A DNA stretch of 64,000 nucleotides from Mycobacterium bourgelatii. GTDB taxonomy: Bacteria; Actinomycetota; Actinomycetes; Mycobacteriales; Mycobacteriaceae. Each line of letters opens with the position of its first letter. Within the stretch, counting starts at the first letter, position 1. The stretch is from contig NZ_BLKZ01000001.1 of the NCBI RefSeq assembly GCF_010723575.1, forward strand, positions 496,001-560,000, in the 5' to 3' direction. Below the pieces are notes generated by a model. It saw nothing but the letters and a program-made list of their open reading frames with translations, made no database searches and was not told where the DNA came from. Shown one piece after another: positions 1 through 8,049 of this stretch. A program made the translations under genes and the position numbers.

Positions 1-2184
1 GCGCGCACGGCCGCGGCGTTGCTGCGGGATCGAACCGGCGGCAATCCATTCTTTCTGACCGAACTTTGCAATCACCTGGCAATGCGCGGCGGGTGGGATG
101 GGTTAGGCACGCTGAGTTCACAGCGGACCGTTCCGGCGTCGATCGGTGATGTGATCGCACGGCGGGTCCGCGGCCTCGGGGCCAGCGTCCGCAACGTCAT
201 CGAACAGGCGGCGGTATTGGGTGAAGGATTTGATCTGGCGGCCTTGATCGCCACCAGCGAGGCCGATCTTGCGGCGACGCTGGCCGCGATCGATTCGGCC
301 GAAGCCGTGGGGCTGATCCGGGCAGTCCCGGGATCCGATGGTGAGTTCGCGTTTGTGCACGCGCTGACCCGCGAGACTGTGCTCGACGGGATGGTGGCCT
401 CGCGGCAACGGATCATGCACGCTCGGGCCGCCGAAGCGCTGCAGGGTCGCGCCGACCCCGCGATTGTCCCCCGCGTGGCCAACCACTACCTGCTTGCGCA
501 CGTGCTGGGCTACCACGATCAGGCATATCACTTTTCACAGAAAGCGGCTCGACTAGCGGAGCAGAGCCTGGCTTACGAGGACGCGGCGAAATGGTACGAG
601 CGCGCAGCGTCGCTTCCCGAACTGAGTCCCACGGACCGGGCCCGACTGAATTTCGGAGCAGCCAAAAACCACGTTCGCGCAGGCGATTTCGCGCGTGCCC
701 GCGAAATCTACGAGCGGCTCAGCGCAATGGACGATCCACTCATCCGGCTAGAGGCGGCCGTAGGGTATGAGAACGCTTGTTGGCGTCCCGGGCTGGCGGG
801 TTCGAAAGCAGCCGATCTGCTGGCGTCGGCGCTGGAGGCGTGTGGCTTGGACATCAGCGACTCCCGATATGTGGTGGCACTCGCCAGTTTCGGACGGGCG
901 TTGCCGTTTGCCGGCGAGGTGGTGCGTGCTCGCGAAATAGGTAGTCGCGCCATCCAACTCGCACGAGACATCGCTGATCCGGCGGTCCTCGTGCATGCTC
1001 TGCACGCCAGCCTGTGGCAGAGCCTGAGCCCGGAGTTGTGTGACATCCAACTGGAGCGGACGGCCGAGCTCATGCGTGGGGCGCAATCGATTCGCGACTA
1101 CGACACCCTTGGCTCGGTGTCGCACTTCCGCGCGGTGGTCACCTATGTGGTCGGTCGGCCGGACGACCTGGCCGCCGCGTCGGCCGAATTGCAGCGCGCG
1201 GTGCAAGCGTGCGAGCAGCCCTTCTTCAGCTTCATCAACGCGTGTGGCAAGCAGGCACTGACGTACTTGCGGGGCGACTTCGAGGGCGCCGAACAGTGGG
1301 TGGACATCGCGTTACGCACGGGCAAACAATTCGCCGCAGACGAGACCGAAGGCTCGTACGGGGCTCAAATGTTCATCATTCGCCGAGAAACCGGGGACCT
1401 GAAGCGATTCGCTGGGTTCGTCGACGGCAGCGAGACTTTCGCCGGACGATGGGTGCCGGGGTTGCTCGCGCTGTATACCGAGCTCGGCTGCGAGCGTGGC
1501 ATGACCCGCGCACTCAATCACCTCATGAACCGCAATCTCAATGATTACACCGATCAGGCGCAGTGGCCGATGGAGCTGGTTTTCATGCTGGAAGCGGCCC
1601 TGGAACTGGGGAATCGGGAGGCGGTGCACGTGCTGCGCCCGTTCATGGCGCGCTTTGCCGGCAGGAATCTGGCGGCGGGACAGTTCGTTGCACTGTTCGG
1701 TAGTGCCGACCGATATCTCGCCCGGATCGCGGCACTTGCCGGACAAAACGACGCCGCCGAGCGTCTCTTCGCCGCGGCGCTGGAGATGGACCGGCGGATG
1801 GGCGCGACGGTTCATGTCGCCGAAACGCTGGCCCGGCACGCGCTCTTTTGGGCGTCTGTAGGTCGCGCCGACGAGGCGCGGAGCCTTGCCGACCAAGCTC
1901 GCGCGATCGCCGCGCCGATCGGCCAATCCCGCGTCCTGGATTTGGTGGATCCATTGCTCACCGCCCGCCCAGGGGCGCCAAAGGGCCTCGATAACTTGAG
2001 CGAACGGGAGATTGAAGTCCTGAAGCTATTGGCCGAGGGGCTGAGTAATCGCGCGATCGGCGAGCGCCTCTACATCAGCACCAACACCGCCGCCAACCAT
2101 GTGCGCAGCATCCTCACCAAGACCGGTGCCGCGAACCGCACGCAAGCGGCCATGTACGCCACCGAGCACGAATTGCTCGGCTGA
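1..2184 (+). CDS. LuxR-family large ATP-binding regulator, 3' part
   Basis: The frame is open at the left edge, so the N-terminus is outside the window; 727 residues are visible. The sequence starts near a GGNPFFLTEL motif, typical of the region after the ATPase core of LAL-type regulators, followed by a long alpha-helical, TPR-like middle. The last 65 residues (about 1987-2181) are a LuxR helix-turn-helix beginning LSEREIEVLKLLAEG. The protein is expected to be a cytoplasmic transcription activator. The nucleotide-binding motifs, and any cyclase domain, would be upstream and cannot be judged. It converges on the DUF4242 gene with 3 bp between the stop codons. The target genes are unknown. 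Confidence 0.85.
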   Translation, partial: ARTAAALLRDRTGGNPFFLTELCNHLAMRGGWDGLGTLSSQRTVPASIGDVIARRVRGLGASVRNVIEQAAVLGEGFDLAALIATSEADLAATLAAIDSAEAVGLIRAVPGSDGEFAFVHALTRETVLDGMVASRQRIMHARAAEALQGRADPAIVPRVANHYLLAHVLGYHDQAYHFSQKAARLAEQSLAYEDAAKWYERAASLPELSPTDRARLNFGAAKNHVRAGDFARAREIYERLSAMDDPLIRLEAAVGYENACWRPGLAGSKAADLLASALEACGLDISDSRYVVALASFGRALPFAGEVVRAREIGSRAIQLARDIADPAVLVHALHASLWQSLSPELCDIQLERTAELMRGAQSIRDYDTLGSVSHFRAVVTYVVGRPDDLAAASAELQRAVQACEQPFFSFINACGKQALTYLRGDFEGAEQWVDIALRTGKQFAADETEGSYGAQMFIIRRETGDLKRFAGFVDGSETFAGRWVPGLLALYTELGCERGMTRALNHLMNRNLNDYTDQAQWPMELVFMLEAALELGNREAVHVLRPFMARFAGRNLAAGQFVALFGSADRYLARIAALAGQNDAAERLFAAALEMDRRMGATVHVAETLARHALFWASVGRADEARSLADQARAIAAPIGQSRVLDLVDPLLTARPGAPKGLDNLSEREIEVLKLLAEGLSNRAIGERLYISTNTAANHVRSILTKTGAANRTQAAMYATEHELLG

Positions 2185-2187
2185 GAC

Positions 2188-2457
2188 TCAGATATCGGAG
2201 AATGCGCCGTCCGGCATGATGCGGTCGGTTACCTGGACGATGGCATCGGCGGGAAGGCCGGCACGCGCGGCAGCGGTGCTGATGGCCTCCGGCGAGGGTG
2301 CCTCGTAGAGGCAGTACGTCTTTCGCTTGTCCGCCGACAGAAACGAGTACAGCCAGCGAACGTTCTCCTCCGCATTGATGCGATTGATACCGTCCACAGC
2401 TTCTAAGCTGGGTTCCAGCACCTCTGCGTAGTTGCGCTCGATCATGAATATCGGCAC
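2188..2457 (-). CDS. DUF4242 (SCO4226-like nickel-binding) small protein
   Basis: This 89-residue protein begins MPIFMIERNYAE and contains NAEENVRWLYSFLSADKRKTY, the pattern of the DUF4242 family. Members have a small ferredoxin-like fold, and one Streptomyces member is described as nickel-binding. There is no signal peptide or membrane segment. The gene is monocistronic and convergent with the LuxR-type regulator. A physiological role cannot be deduced from the sequence. Confidence 0.75.
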   Translation of the reverse strand: MPIFMIERNYAEVLEPSLEAVDGINRINAEENVRWLYSFLSADKRKTYCLYEAPSPEAISTAAARAGLPADAIVQVTDRIMPDGAFSDI

Positions 2458-2615
2458 GTCGGACTCCTAGTTATCGCGCTCCTTCCCGTCAAGTTACAGG
2501 TAACAAGTACCGCGTGATAGTTCAATGGAACTAATTAATCATCGCGCTACAAGCCAGGATGGGGATGTGAGCAATTTTCATCCGTTGCAATGAAGTTCGA
2601 CGATGCAGCAAGCTG

Positions 2616-2647
2616 CGACCCTCGCCGGCGCGTTAGCCCGAGGGTCG
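2616..2647. terminator. Hairpin in the 2458-2700 intergenic region
   Basis: Perfect 9-bp arms CGACCCTCG and CGAGGGTCG are separated by 14 nt. No T-tract follows, so it is either a weak terminator or another structured element. The rest of this 243-bp gap is relatively AT-rich and probably holds the promoter of the leftward DUF4242 gene. Confidence 0.3.
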
Positions 2648-2700
2648 TTCGCGGCGGTGCCCCGGGTGCCACTCGCATAGATGGCGATTTCAATTGTTTG

Positions 2701-2860
2701 TCAGCACAATTCGCGCAGACGTGACTCGCCCGCCATCATCCGTTCGTAGGTGGCCGATGCCTGATCGAGCGGCATCACCTCGGTCATCGGCTCGACACCG
2801 GCGGACAGGCTCAACAGCGTTCCCGTGATGTCCGCCGCCGAAGATGCGGTTGTTGAGGCG
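2701..2860 (-). pseudogene. C-terminal remnant of a zinc-type alcohol dehydrogenase
   Basis: The leftward frame ends with EVMPLDQASATYERMMAG and then a stop. This is the usual end of medium-chain zinc-dependent dehydrogenases, where PLDQA-x-x-AYERM precedes the last strand. Around 2835-2870 the plausible coding signal changes frame: AWGIRLNNRIFGG reads one frame away. Upstream of that the DNA belongs to the rightward cyclase. Only about 50 codons of the supposed 350 remain, with no catalytic or Rossmann region, so the gene is dead. Confidence 0.5.
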
Positions 2861-2904
2861 GATGCCCCATGCGGTGGCGCCCCCATCCGGTCAACGATGT
2901 CTGC

Positions 2905-3696
2905 ATGGTTATCGCCGACATCGAACCTCCCATCGTTCCGGCGGTCCCGTCCCTCTGGGACACGGTGCTGACGGACGGTCACGCCAGCTTGGTCAAGGCG
3001 CGCCACGTGTTTCGCTACCTGCCCTCTGCACCGCGATGCAAGGTTTGCAGCAATCCCTTCGGCGGCCCGGCCGGGCGTGTTTTCGCTGTTGCCGGGTTCC
3101 GTCCGTCACGCAAGAACCCGAACCTGTGCAGTCGATGTTGCGATGCCCTTCCGCCCGGCGGGGCCGAGGTCGACATTGCGGTGCTCTTCGCCGACGTCCG
3201 GGGGTCCACATCGCTCGGACAGGGCTGTGAGGCAAGCGATTTCGCAGACCTACTGAACCGCTTCTACCGTGCCGCCACGCAGGCGCTGCTGCGCCACGAC
3301 GCCGTGATCGACAAGCTGATCGGCGACGAGGTGATGGCGTTTTTCGTCAAAGGCATCAGTGGGCCCGACTACCGGCGCCGCGCGGTCGAAGCGGGCCGGG
3401 AGTTGCTCAGGGCCGTCGGGTACGGCAGCGGCAAAGAGCCGTGGATCGAGGTGGGTGTCGCCGTCAACGCTGGGATCGCTTACGTCGGGAACGTCGGCCA
3501 TGGCGTGGTCGACTTCACCGCCCTCGGTGACCCGGTCAACGTTGCGGCGCGGATGCAGCAACACGCCGCCGGCGGGGAACTGCTCGTCGCCGCCGGAGTC
3601 GCCGACGAGCTCCTGGCCGGGAGCCCGCGGCGCGCGCTGAATCTGCGCGGACATGCGCAACCGCTGAAGGCCTTTCTGGGCGGCGCTCAGGCCTGA
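2905..3696 (+). CDS. Class III adenylate/guanylate cyclase with N-terminal Cys motif
   Basis: The 263-residue protein ends in a class III nucleotide cyclase domain (about residues 88-255). Visible determinants are the metal Asp in FADVRGST (about D97), the IDKLIGDEV segment with the substrate Lys and second metal Asp, and DFTALGDPVNVAARM with the Asp, Asn and Arg of an active enzyme. Before the domain are two cysteine pairs, CKVC (45/48) and CSRC (75/78), suggesting a small zinc-binding or redox element. An upstream in-frame ATG at 2869 exists, but 2905 fits better because 2869 falls inside the decayed dehydrogenase. No membrane segment is present. Confidence 0.85.
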   Translation: MVIADIEPPIVPAVPSLWDTVLTDGHASLVKARHVFRYLPSAPRCKVCSNPFGGPAGRVFAVAGFRPSRKNPNLCSRCCDALPPGGAEVDIAVLFADVRGSTSLGQGCEASDFADLLNRFYRAATQALLRHDAVIDKLIGDEVMAFFVKGISGPDYRRRAVEAGRELLRAVGYGSGKEPWIEVGVAVNAGIAYVGNVGHGVVDFTALGDPVNVAARMQQHAAGGELLVAAGVADELLAGSPRRALNLRGHAQPLKAFLGGAQA

Positions 3697-3709
3697 GCCG
3701 CGTGGCGTA

Positions 3710-4297
3710 TCAACGCAGTCCCCGCCTCGCGCGACGTCGGCGCAGGTTGCCGCGGATCAACGCGGCGAACTCACCGGTGGCCATCAGGAGCGGGCGAAAA
3801 GCCAATGACATGATCGTGTCGAGCGTCCCGAACGGAATGGCCGTGATCGTGATGCCTCGGCCGTATTCCAAGTGCCAGGAACCTGCCTCGATCTGTAAGC
3901 CGCGGGCATGACCCCGCTTCATCCAACTCAGATCGCCGGGCTCGTAGATGGTGGGAGCGATCTGGTCGGTCTCCAGGTCGTAGGTGAGGTACCGCCCGGC
4001 GAGGACCACCTTGTACACGTCAACGAAGTTGTATCGGCCGGTGTATCCGTCCGTGGCCGCGGGAGATCCGAAGATCAGGAGATACTCGGACAGACCCATG
4101 TAGAGGAACGAGATTTTCCCAAGAATCCCACCGGCTTTCGTGGCAATCCAACGCCGGCGCCGGTTCTCGATGAGGTCCGGGTACGTCGCGGAGAGTTTCT
4201 CGATCAGCGCGTCAAAGCGTTCGCCCGTCTCCAACGGGGCGTCGAGGACCTCACCGCAAATGCTCGCCAGTGTTTCCGGATCGAACTTGTAGGCCAC
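3710..4297 (-). CDS. ERG2/sigma-1-receptor-like protein
   Basis: The protein has 195 residues if translation starts at the GTG at 4297 (VAYKFDPETLAS); longer in-frame starts run into the upstream gene. It carries the core pattern of the ERG2/sigma-1 receptor cupin family: LSEYLLIFGSPAATDGYTGR, then YEPGDLSWMKRGHARG, then IPFGTLDT. Fungal ERG2 is a sterol C8-C7 isomerase and the mammalian sigma-1 receptor binds ligands in the same fold. The sequence from EPGD through KRGHA to the PFG.LDT box is unusually well kept. It is the last gene of a leftward set, 10 bp after the F420-type oxidoreductase. Activity on sterols is inference. Confidence 0.75.
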   Translation of the reverse strand: MAYKFDPETLASICGEVLDAPLETGERFDALIEKLSATYPDLIENRRRRWIATKAGGILGKISFLYMGLSEYLLIFGSPAATDGYTGRYNFVDVYKVVLAGRYLTYDLETDQIAPTIYEPGDLSWMKRGHARGLQIEAGSWHLEYGRGITITAIPFGTLDTIMSLAFRPLLMATGEFAALIRGNLRRRRARRGLR

Positions 4298-4307
4298 GCA
4301 GGGGACG

Positions 4308-5264
4308 TTAGCGCAGTTGTGACAGCACCTCTTCGGCCAACAGCTCGAGATGTTCCAGATCGGAGAGGTCGAGCGTCTGGACATAGATCCGTTGCACACC
4401 CAATTCCCGCCACGGGCCGAGCTTCTCGAGGATCTCGGCAGGTGTACCCACCAGCGGGCTGTTGGAACGCATCTCGTCGACCTCGCGACCGATCACCCCG
4501 GCGCGCCGCGCCACCTCGGCTTCGTCGCGACCTGCGCAGAGCACGAAGGCGGCCGAGTAGACCATCGAGTCCGCGGGTCTGCCTGCGGCCTCGACCGCGT
4601 CGGCCACCCGCCGGAACTGCTTCTCGGCGACGTCCTTCGGCACGAAGGGGACGTTGAATTCGGCTGCGTACTTCGCGGCCAGTTCGGGCGTGCGTTTGGC
4701 GCCGGTGCCGCCGATCACGATCGGCGGATGTGGCGATTGCACCGGCTTGGGTAGGGCGGGTGAGCCGGTGAGCGTGTAGTGCTCGCCGCTGTAGTCGAAC
4801 GTCTCGCCCGACGGGGTCGTCCACAACCCGGTGACAATCGCCAGCTGTTCGCTGAGCCGGTCGAAGCGCTCCCGCACCGAGGGAAACGGAATCCCATAGG
4901 CCCGGTGTTCGGCTTCGAACCAGCCGCTACCCAAGCCGAATTCGACCCGGCCACCGCTCATTTCATCGACTTGCGCCACCGTGATGGCCAGCGGTCCGGG
5001 GTGACGGAAGGTTGCGGAGGTCACCAGCGTGCCCAGCCGAATGCTCGACGTCTCGCGCGCTATGGCGCCCAGTGTCACCCACGAATCAGTCGGCCCGGGT
5101 AGTCCGTCGCCGCTCATCGCCAAGTAGTGATCCGACCGAAAGAAGGCGCCAAAGCCTAGTCGCTCCGCAGTCTGAGCGACGGCGAGCTGCTCAGCGTAGG
5201 TGGCACCTTGTTGCGGCTCGACAAAAACACGAAACTCGATGGGTCCTTCTGTATTTGCGTGCAC
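4308..5264 (-). CDS. LLM-class F420-dependent oxidoreductase
   Basis: This 318-residue luciferase-like TIM barrel has family landmarks ERLGFGAFFRSDHYL near the N-terminus, EFGLGSGWFEAEHRAYGIPF in the middle, and PPIVIGGTGAKRTPELAAKYA. In mycobacteria such proteins usually take a hydride from reduced coenzyme F420. The protein is soluble and has no signal peptide. It lies 10 bp downstream of the YihY-like gene and 10 bp upstream of the ERG2-like gene, so the three are probably co-transcribed. The substrate is unknown; the ERG2-like neighbour suggests a polycyclic isoprenoid or steroid, which is inference. Confidence 0.88.
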   Translation of the reverse strand: MHANTEGPIEFRVFVEPQQGATYAEQLAVAQTAERLGFGAFFRSDHYLAMSGDGLPGPTDSWVTLGAIARETSSIRLGTLVTSATFRHPGPLAITVAQVDEMSGGRVEFGLGSGWFEAEHRAYGIPFPSVRERFDRLSEQLAIVTGLWTTPSGETFDYSGEHYTLTGSPALPKPVQSPHPPIVIGGTGAKRTPELAAKYAAEFNVPFVPKDVAEKQFRRVADAVEAAGRPADSMVYSAAFVLCAGRDEAEVARRAGVIGREVDEMRSNSPLVGTPAEILEKLGPWRELGVQRIYVQTLDLSDLEHLELLAEEVLSQLR

Positions 5265-5274
5265 TACAAGATCA

Positions 5275-6249
5275 TTACACGCCGGTGGGCTTGCGGTTCG
5301 GGTCGTCGAACTTGACGCTGACGCGCTGGAAACCTTTGACGCGTTCCGCTTTGGCCTTCTTGGTGTACGTCTTGCGGTCAGCAGTCGTCAGGTCCACGTC
5401 GTCGGTGAACGGGGTGAGCAACGCACGCGGATAGAGGCGCTCCACCACCACGACGTTGATCTCGGCGCAGAGCACCAGCGTGGACGAGATCAGAAACAGG
5501 AAAGCCAGTAATCCGAGGACCAGCGCGAAGACGCTGTTGGTCGCGCTCGCGGACTTCACCACATGCCCCACGTAGCCGGCGCCGAACCATTGCAGCATCT
5601 GCCAGATGAATGCCGCCGCGATCGCTCCGGGCAACACCTGGCGATAGCTGAGTTCGCGGGCCGTCGTGAGGCGGAACGCGACCAAGCAGATCACCGCATT
5701 GATCGCCACCGCCACGAAAGCGACGCCGATCCTGCCGAACACGCCGAGCGACCCGGTCGCGTGGGCGATGCCGGAAATGAGAGTCGACGCGATGGCCGCC
5801 GAACCGAGCACCAACAGCAGCAGCAGGCTGCGCGTGCGTGACCGGAGCGGATCACGGCGCTTGTTCCGCGGCACCGCCCACACCGAGTCCATCGCGTTCT
5901 GCACCGCCTGCCCGACGCCGAGACCGCCGTACAGCGCGCCCAGGACTCCGACGACGACGGCCACGGTACCGCCGCTGAGGCCTTCGGGTTGCTGCAGTTG
6001 GCTACCGATGACCGGGAACTGGCTCAACGTGCCGTGCATGACTTGTGCCTGCAGGTCAGGACGGCCGGCGAGCAGCACTCCCGGGCCGGTGGTCAACAGC
6101 AACAGCAGCGGGAACAGCGAGACGAACGCGTAGTAGGTGATCAGCGCGGCGAGGTAGCCGCCCTGGTCATCGAGGTATTTGTAGATGACGGCCACGGTCA
6201 GTCCCACGGCGCGATTGCGTTGTTGCAGCCTGTCCAGCCAGCCGACCAT
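5275..6249 (-). CDS. YihY/BrkB family inner-membrane protein
   Basis: The 324-residue polytopic protein has roughly six hydrophobic segments. It opens with GYLAALITYYAFVSLFPLLL, the characteristic first-helix block of the YihY/virulence factor BrkB (UPF0761) family, and has VGVLGALYGGLGVGQAVQNA further on. The cytoplasmic C-tail is basic. The biochemical function of the family is not settled. It is the first gene of a leftward set with the F420-type oxidoreductase and the ERG2-like protein, and is divergent from the hydrolase-cyclase gene with a 159-bp shared upstream region. Confidence 0.85.
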   Translation of the reverse strand: MVGWLDRLQQRNRAVGLTVAVIYKYLDDQGGYLAALITYYAFVSLFPLLLLLTTGPGVLLAGRPDLQAQVMHGTLSQFPVIGSQLQQPEGLSGGTVAVVVGVLGALYGGLGVGQAVQNAMDSVWAVPRNKRRDPLRSRTRSLLLLLVLGSAAIASTLISGIAHATGSLGVFGRIGVAFVAVAINAVICLVAFRLTTARELSYRQVLPGAIAAAFIWQMLQWFGAGYVGHVVKSASATNSVFALVLGLLAFLFLISSTLVLCAEINVVVVERLYPRALLTPFTDDVDLTTADRKTYTKKAKAERVKGFQRVSVKFDDPNRKPTGV

Positions 6250-6408
6250 CGCCGCTCACTTCATTCACACCGAAGCTGTCGCCCCTCCGAAGGGTTGCCC
6301 AGGTCATACCCCCATTCGTGGCGGCTCAACCGCGGGTGAAGTTCGGGTCGTGCACTCGGAACAGCGGCGCATGACCCGCAACAAACCTGATCATGAAATG
6401 CTCATCAC

Positions 6409-7779
6409 ATGGTGGCGACTCCCGAAACGCGGTATGCGCGGGACGGCGAAAATCACGTGGCCTACCAGGTCGTCGGTGATGGCGGAGACGGGCGGCCCGA
6501 CGTCCTTTTCGTCCTGACCGCGACGTTTCCGATCGACCTGCTGTGGGACGAACCCGTCGTCGCCGGACATCTGCACAGGCTGGCGTCGTTCAGTCGGTTG
6601 ATCCTGACCGACCTGCTCGGCGTCGGAAGCTCCGACGCGGTGGCGATCGCCGACCGTCCCGCGATGCAGTCCTGGACGGACGGCCTCATTGCGGTGCTCG
6701 ACGCCGCCGGAAGCGAGCGGGCATCGGTGTTCGCAATGTCGGAGTCCGGGCTCCCCGCCATGGTGCTCACCGCGACTCACCCGCACCGCGTCAATTCGCT
6801 CATCCTCTTCAGCCCCTTTGCGTGTTACGTTCGCGCCCCCGACCACCCGTTCGGGATGCCGGAGCCGACGCTGGCGCGCTACATCGAGGTGTTCGAGCAG
6901 ACTGTGGGTGCTGGTGGGGTGGTCGACGTCCTGGCGCCGAGCTGGTCGAATGACAGCGCAAAGCGGCGCTGGTGGGCGCGCGGCGAACGCCTTTCCGGCG
7001 GCCCCGGCTACTTCAAAGAGATCTTGAATCTATTCCTGCACACTGATATTCGTCCCGTAGTCGAAAGCATCCAAGCGCCGACGCTGCTGCTGCGGCGGCG
7101 TGGCGATCATCATGTGCGTCGCGAGCACGTGCAGGATCTCGCCGAGCGCATCCCGACCGCGCGGCTCGTGGAGCTCGACGGCGACGAAAACGTGTGGTTC
7201 ACCGGCGATGCCGACCGCGTGCTCGACGAGATCGAATCGTTCCTCACCGGCGGTCGTAGCGCGACACTGTCGAACCGTGTGCTCTCCACGGTGTTGTTCA
7301 CCGACATCGTCGGCTCCACCGAACTGGCCTCCCGGTTGGGCGACGACGCCTGGACCGCAAAACTCGCCGTCCACAACCGGATTGTCGAGCGGCAGGTGGT
7401 CGCCGCGCGCGGAAACGTCGTCAAATTCACCGGTGACGGCGCACTCGCGACCTTCGACGGACCCGTACGCGCGATCAACTGTGCGCAGGCGATCCGCGAC
7501 GCAGTGGAAGAACTCGGCCTAACCATCCGCGCCGGGCTACACACCGGCGAAGTGGAGATGGCCGACACCGACGTGCACGGGATCGCCGTGCATATCGCCG
7601 CGCGCATCATGGCGCTCGCGGTACCTGGCGAGGTGCTCGTCTCGGGCGTGATCCCGCCGCTGGTGCTCGGCTCCCGCATCGCGTTCGCCGACCGCGGCCA
7701 CCACCGCCTGAAGGGCGTTCCCGAAACCTGGCCCGTCCTTGCCGTGTGCGACGGCGACCGGCGCGCCGAAGGACAATAA
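6409..7779 (+). CDS. Alpha/beta hydrolase-adenylate cyclase fusion
   Basis: The 456-residue protein has an N-terminal alpha/beta-hydrolase-like domain (about 1-280; nucleophile-elbow-like FAMSESGLPAM) joined to a C-terminal class III cyclase domain (about 285-450). The cyclase shows VLFTDIVGST with the metal Asp, VVKFTGDGALATF with the substrate Lys and second metal Asp, and GIAVHIAARIM, where the usual Asn is His but the Arg is kept. This fusion is recurrent in mycobacteria. The hydrolase domain may be a ligand sensor for cAMP production; that is inference. The gene stands alone, divergent from the YihY operon. Confidence 0.88.
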   Translation: MVATPETRYARDGENHVAYQVVGDGGDGRPDVLFVLTATFPIDLLWDEPVVAGHLHRLASFSRLILTDLLGVGSSDAVAIADRPAMQSWTDGLIAVLDAAGSERASVFAMSESGLPAMVLTATHPHRVNSLILFSPFACYVRAPDHPFGMPEPTLARYIEVFEQTVGAGGVVDVLAPSWSNDSAKRRWWARGERLSGGPGYFKEILNLFLHTDIRPVVESIQAPTLLLRRRGDHHVRREHVQDLAERIPTARLVELDGDENVWFTGDADRVLDEIESFLTGGRSATLSNRVLSTVLFTDIVGSTELASRLGDDAWTAKLAVHNRIVERQVVAARGNVVKFTGDGALATFDGPVRAINCAQAIRDAVEELGLTIRAGLHTGEVEMADTDVHGIAVHIAARIMALAVPGEVLVSGVIPPLVLGSRIAFADRGHHRLKGVPETWPVLAVCDGDRRAEGQ

Positions 7780-7958
7780 ACAGACACTCGACCCCCGTTG
7801 CGCGCCATGTCATGCTGCGTGAGTGTCCGCTGATCCGACAGGTCCGTCAGGTGCTGTGACGCCGTGCGGCGGATACGACGGCTGCTTTTGCTGAATCGCG
7901 AATTCCGTTGGCTCCGAAGGGTGTTCGATATCAGCTGCTTTGCAAGGGAAGGAACTAG

Positions 7959-8049
7959 ATGACCGCCATCATCGACCCGACCAAGACGTCCCGCCTCATC
8001 GAAGAGCGGATCGCAAAGACAACCAATCCACGGCATCTGCTCATGCTCA
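7959..8049 (+). pseudogene. 5' part of an NTF2-like gene split by the first insertion sequence
   Basis: An ATG at 7959, behind an AAGGGAAGGA ribosome-binding site, opens a frame (MTAIIDPTKTSRLIEERIAK) that runs 30 codons to the 4-bp target site CTCA at 8046-8049. It then enters the insertion sequence and stops after seven further residues. Deleting the element and one CTCA restores a continuous frame (LLML joined to RRLLDHTIG) with the part at 9742-10211, giving a 186-residue protein. The 179 bp upstream (7780-7958) should contain its promoter. Confidence 0.85.
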
